Part shown: positions 5,946 through 7,497 of the stretch, piece after piece
How positions within the stretch are numbered: the first letter of the stretch is position 1
How the letters are laid out: the number at the start of each line of letters is the position of its first letter
Origin: Candidatus Sulfotelmatobacter sp.
Lineage (GTDB): Bacteria; Acidobacteriota; Terriglobia; Terriglobales; SbA1
Direction of reading: 5' to 3'
Assembly (NCBI GenBank): GCA_030151135.1
Contig: JASLEQ010000322.1
Location: 1 to 7,497, forward strand
DNA length: 7,497 nt
The notes under the pieces: generated by a model
Databases searched by the model: none
What the model was told of the DNA's origin: nothing
What the model saw: the letters and a program-made list of their open reading frames with translations, nothing else
Made by a program: the position numbers and the translations under genes

Positions 5946-7451
5946 GTGCTAGCCTCAAAACCGGTGGCCTCCATCTCCAATTCGCTGAAATCAGGGGTAT
6001 CTCTTCCGGGTCGCATCGCCCAATGGCTGCAGTCCTCATCGGCCGAGGTGTGGATCAAATTCCTGCTGGCGCTGGTCGGTCTCGGGCTGGCGTTTGCCGC
6101 GGCATTGTTTTCGACAATTTCGCGCGATGCGGGGAACTTGTGGGCGACCGTCGTCCTGGCATCCATGTCGCTGGTAATAGCAACCCTGGTGGGATTGGTC
6201 ACCGTGCCGTATCTGGCGCGCCGGGCCGCGATGGAACGCTTGCGCGAATCGTTTGACTACGATGTTACTCGCGCGGGCATTGTCTATGTACTGGTCACGC
6301 TGGTGATTGGGATTGCGGCTCTGAACACGGGCAACAATCTACTCTACATTGTGGTCGCGGCCATGCTGGCCGCCATTGTGGTTTCCGGATTTGTGTCGGC
6401 CTGGGTGCTGCGTTACGTGGAACTCGACATGCGCCTGCCCGAGCATGTTTTTGCGGGACGTCCCGTGCTGGGACGTGTCGTGGTACGAAATCCCCGACGC
6501 ATGTTTCCGTCGTTCTCGCTTCGCGTGGTTTCCACGCGCAGGAAGCGAATTAAGCCGTCAAGGCAGTGGAAATGGGAGGCGACCACCTTCGCATTTCCTT
6601 TCAACCGTCCCGGCAGCGAGCAATGGCTCAAGCTGCCTGATCGTCGATTAAAGCGCGTCACGGTGCTTCCACCCGTACCGGGCATATTTCAGGGGATGGT
6701 GTACTTTCCATTTTTGCCTGCGCAAAGCGAAGCCGTGGCCGATATGGAATTGAGGTTCGATCATCGCGGGGTTTACAAGGAAAACAGTTTCGGATTAGCA
6801 ACACGCTTTCCTTTTGCGTTTTTCACCAAGACGCGCCATGTCTCGCTCACGCGGGAGATTCTTGTATATCCACGGATCGAGGGGACGGACGAAGCTTTTC
6901 AGGTGTTGCCGCTGGTGCGTGGCGAGTGGGAGAGCTTTGTGCGCGGTCGCGGCTCCGACCTTTACCGGATTCGCGAATACATGCCGGAGGATTCAGCGCG
7001 GCACGTCGATTGGAAAGCGACAGCCAAGTCCGGATCACTCAAAGTGCGCGAGTTCGCCCGCGAAGACGAGAGAAAGCTCTGCATTGCCTTCGACAATCCG
7101 GATTCCGGAATTCTTTCGGAAGAAGCGTATGAGAAGGCCGTCGAACTCGCGGCTTCATTGGCATGGCATTTTTCCAACGAAACAGCCGAAGTGAGCTACA
7201 TGGTTCCAGGACGAGGGCGCAGCCGCGATCTGCATGAATTCCTGGCATGGCTGGCCCTGGTCCAACCAGTTGGAGTGTCGACGCAAGTTGGCATAAGAGA
7301 AGGGGAAGAGAAGAGTGCGGGCGACGTCTTATCGGGCCTGCATGGTTCGTCGGACGAATACAACATCGTAATCACGTCGCGCCAGCGCGGCACAATCTCT
7401 ACTGCTCTCTGGAATTCTTCTTATTTCATCTTCGTCGGGCAGAACGCCTAA
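5946..7451 (+). CDS. DUF58-domain membrane protein
   Basis: A 501-residue inner-membrane protein of the DUF58 family, whose biochemical role is not settled. Four hydrophobic segments form two hairpins at ~36-57/65-89 and ~110-128/131-155. The second holds the family motif LNTGNNLLY (126-134). After a soluble beta-rich region comes the DUF58 signature: IREYMPEDSARHVDWKATA (342-360), then VREF (367-370) and a vWA-like segment from ~377. The expected metal-site DxSxS reads DNPDS (383-387), so a canonical MIDAS is absent. In the family, DUF58 genes usually sit beside a MoxR-type AAA ATPase and sometimes a transglutaminase-like gene. Neither is in the window; upstream lies divergent aqpZ, so this gene appears to be first in its unit. 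The start is GTG, the first possible codon after an in-frame TGA at 5937-5939, with only a weak purine stretch (GAAAGCGA) ahead, so the exact start is uncertain. Confidence 0.88.
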   Translation: MLASKPVASISNSLKSGVSLPGRIAQWLQSSSAEVWIKFLLALVGLGLAFAAALFSTISRDAGNLWATVVLASMSLVIATLVGLVTVPYLARRAAMERLRESFDYDVTRAGIVYVLVTLVIGIAALNTGNNLLYIVVAAMLAAIVVSGFVSAWVLRYVELDMRLPEHVFAGRPVLGRVVVRNPRRMFPSFSLRVVSTRRKRIKPSRQWKWEATTFAFPFNRPGSEQWLKLPDRRLKRVTVLPPVPGIFQGMVYFPFLPAQSEAVADMELRFDHRGVYKENSFGLATRFPFAFFTKTRHVSLTREILVYPRIEGTDEAFQVLPLVRGEWESFVRGRGSDLYRIREYMPEDSARHVDWKATAKSGSLKVREFAREDERKLCIAFDNPDSGILSEEAYEKAVELAASLAWHFSNETAEVSYMVPGRGRSRDLHEFLAWLALVQPVGVSTQVGIREGEEKSAGDVLSGLHGSSDEYNIVITSRQRGTISTALWNSSYFIFVGQNA

Positions 7452-7474
7452 AACCACTTTTGCGCGAAGTTTCC

Positions 7475-7495
7475 AACCAATCCAAGGAATTGGTT
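7475..7495. other. Small inverted repeat after the DUF58 gene
   Basis: AACCAAT (7475-7481) and ATTGGTT (7489-7495) pair over 7 bp with a 7-base loop, 23 bases after the stop codon. The stem is AT-rich and the window ends two bases later, so I cannot see whether a T run follows. It could be a weak terminator or chance. Confidence 0.25.
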
Positions 7496-7497
7496 CC

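Overview
The window looks like an ordinary stretch of a Gram-negative bacterial chromosome, most likely from the Acidobacteriota. I infer this from three things: a single-chain E1 alpha/beta 2-oxoacid dehydrogenase, a large secreted protein carrying the 'VPYALKAADAxTLGG' motif that recurs in acidobacterial tail-fibre-like proteins, and a moderately high GC content with GC-rich third codon positions. No phage, plasmid, IS, CRISPR, rRNA or tRNA feature is visible.

Layout from left to right. A fused branched-chain-type 2-oxoacid dehydrogenase E1 (+ strand, 75-2288) converges on a 696-residue exported, probably fibrous surface protein (- strand, 2382-4472). The 93-base gap between them holds a near-perfect 17-bp inverted repeat that could terminate transcription from both sides. 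Upstream of the surface-protein gene lies a 471-base gap (4473-4943) with no recognisable gene. It contains a GC-rich hairpin and, at its far end, a second copy of the same palindromic repeat next to the stop codon of aqpZ. The aquaporin Z gene (- strand, 4944-5693) has a clear Shine-Dalgarno sequence that fixes its start inside a longer open frame. It diverges from a DUF58 membrane protein gene (+ strand, 5946-7451). The 252-base divergent gap holds a likely aqpZ promoter, a third, partial copy of the repeat, and a few weak regulatory candidates. The window ends 46 bases after the DUF58 stop codon.

The four genes do not form an obvious pathway. The E1 enzyme belongs to branched-chain amino acid catabolism or branched-chain fatty-acid precursor supply, aqpZ to water flux, the secreted protein to the cell surface, and the DUF58 protein to poorly understood envelope functions that usually involve MoxR ATPases. 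The orientations (convergent, then two co-directional genes with a long gap, then divergent) suggest four separate transcription units. I see no clear new multi-gene system. The items most worth a second look are the dispersed palindromic repeat family placed just 3' of two genes, and the modular secreted protein with its conserved C-terminal domain.
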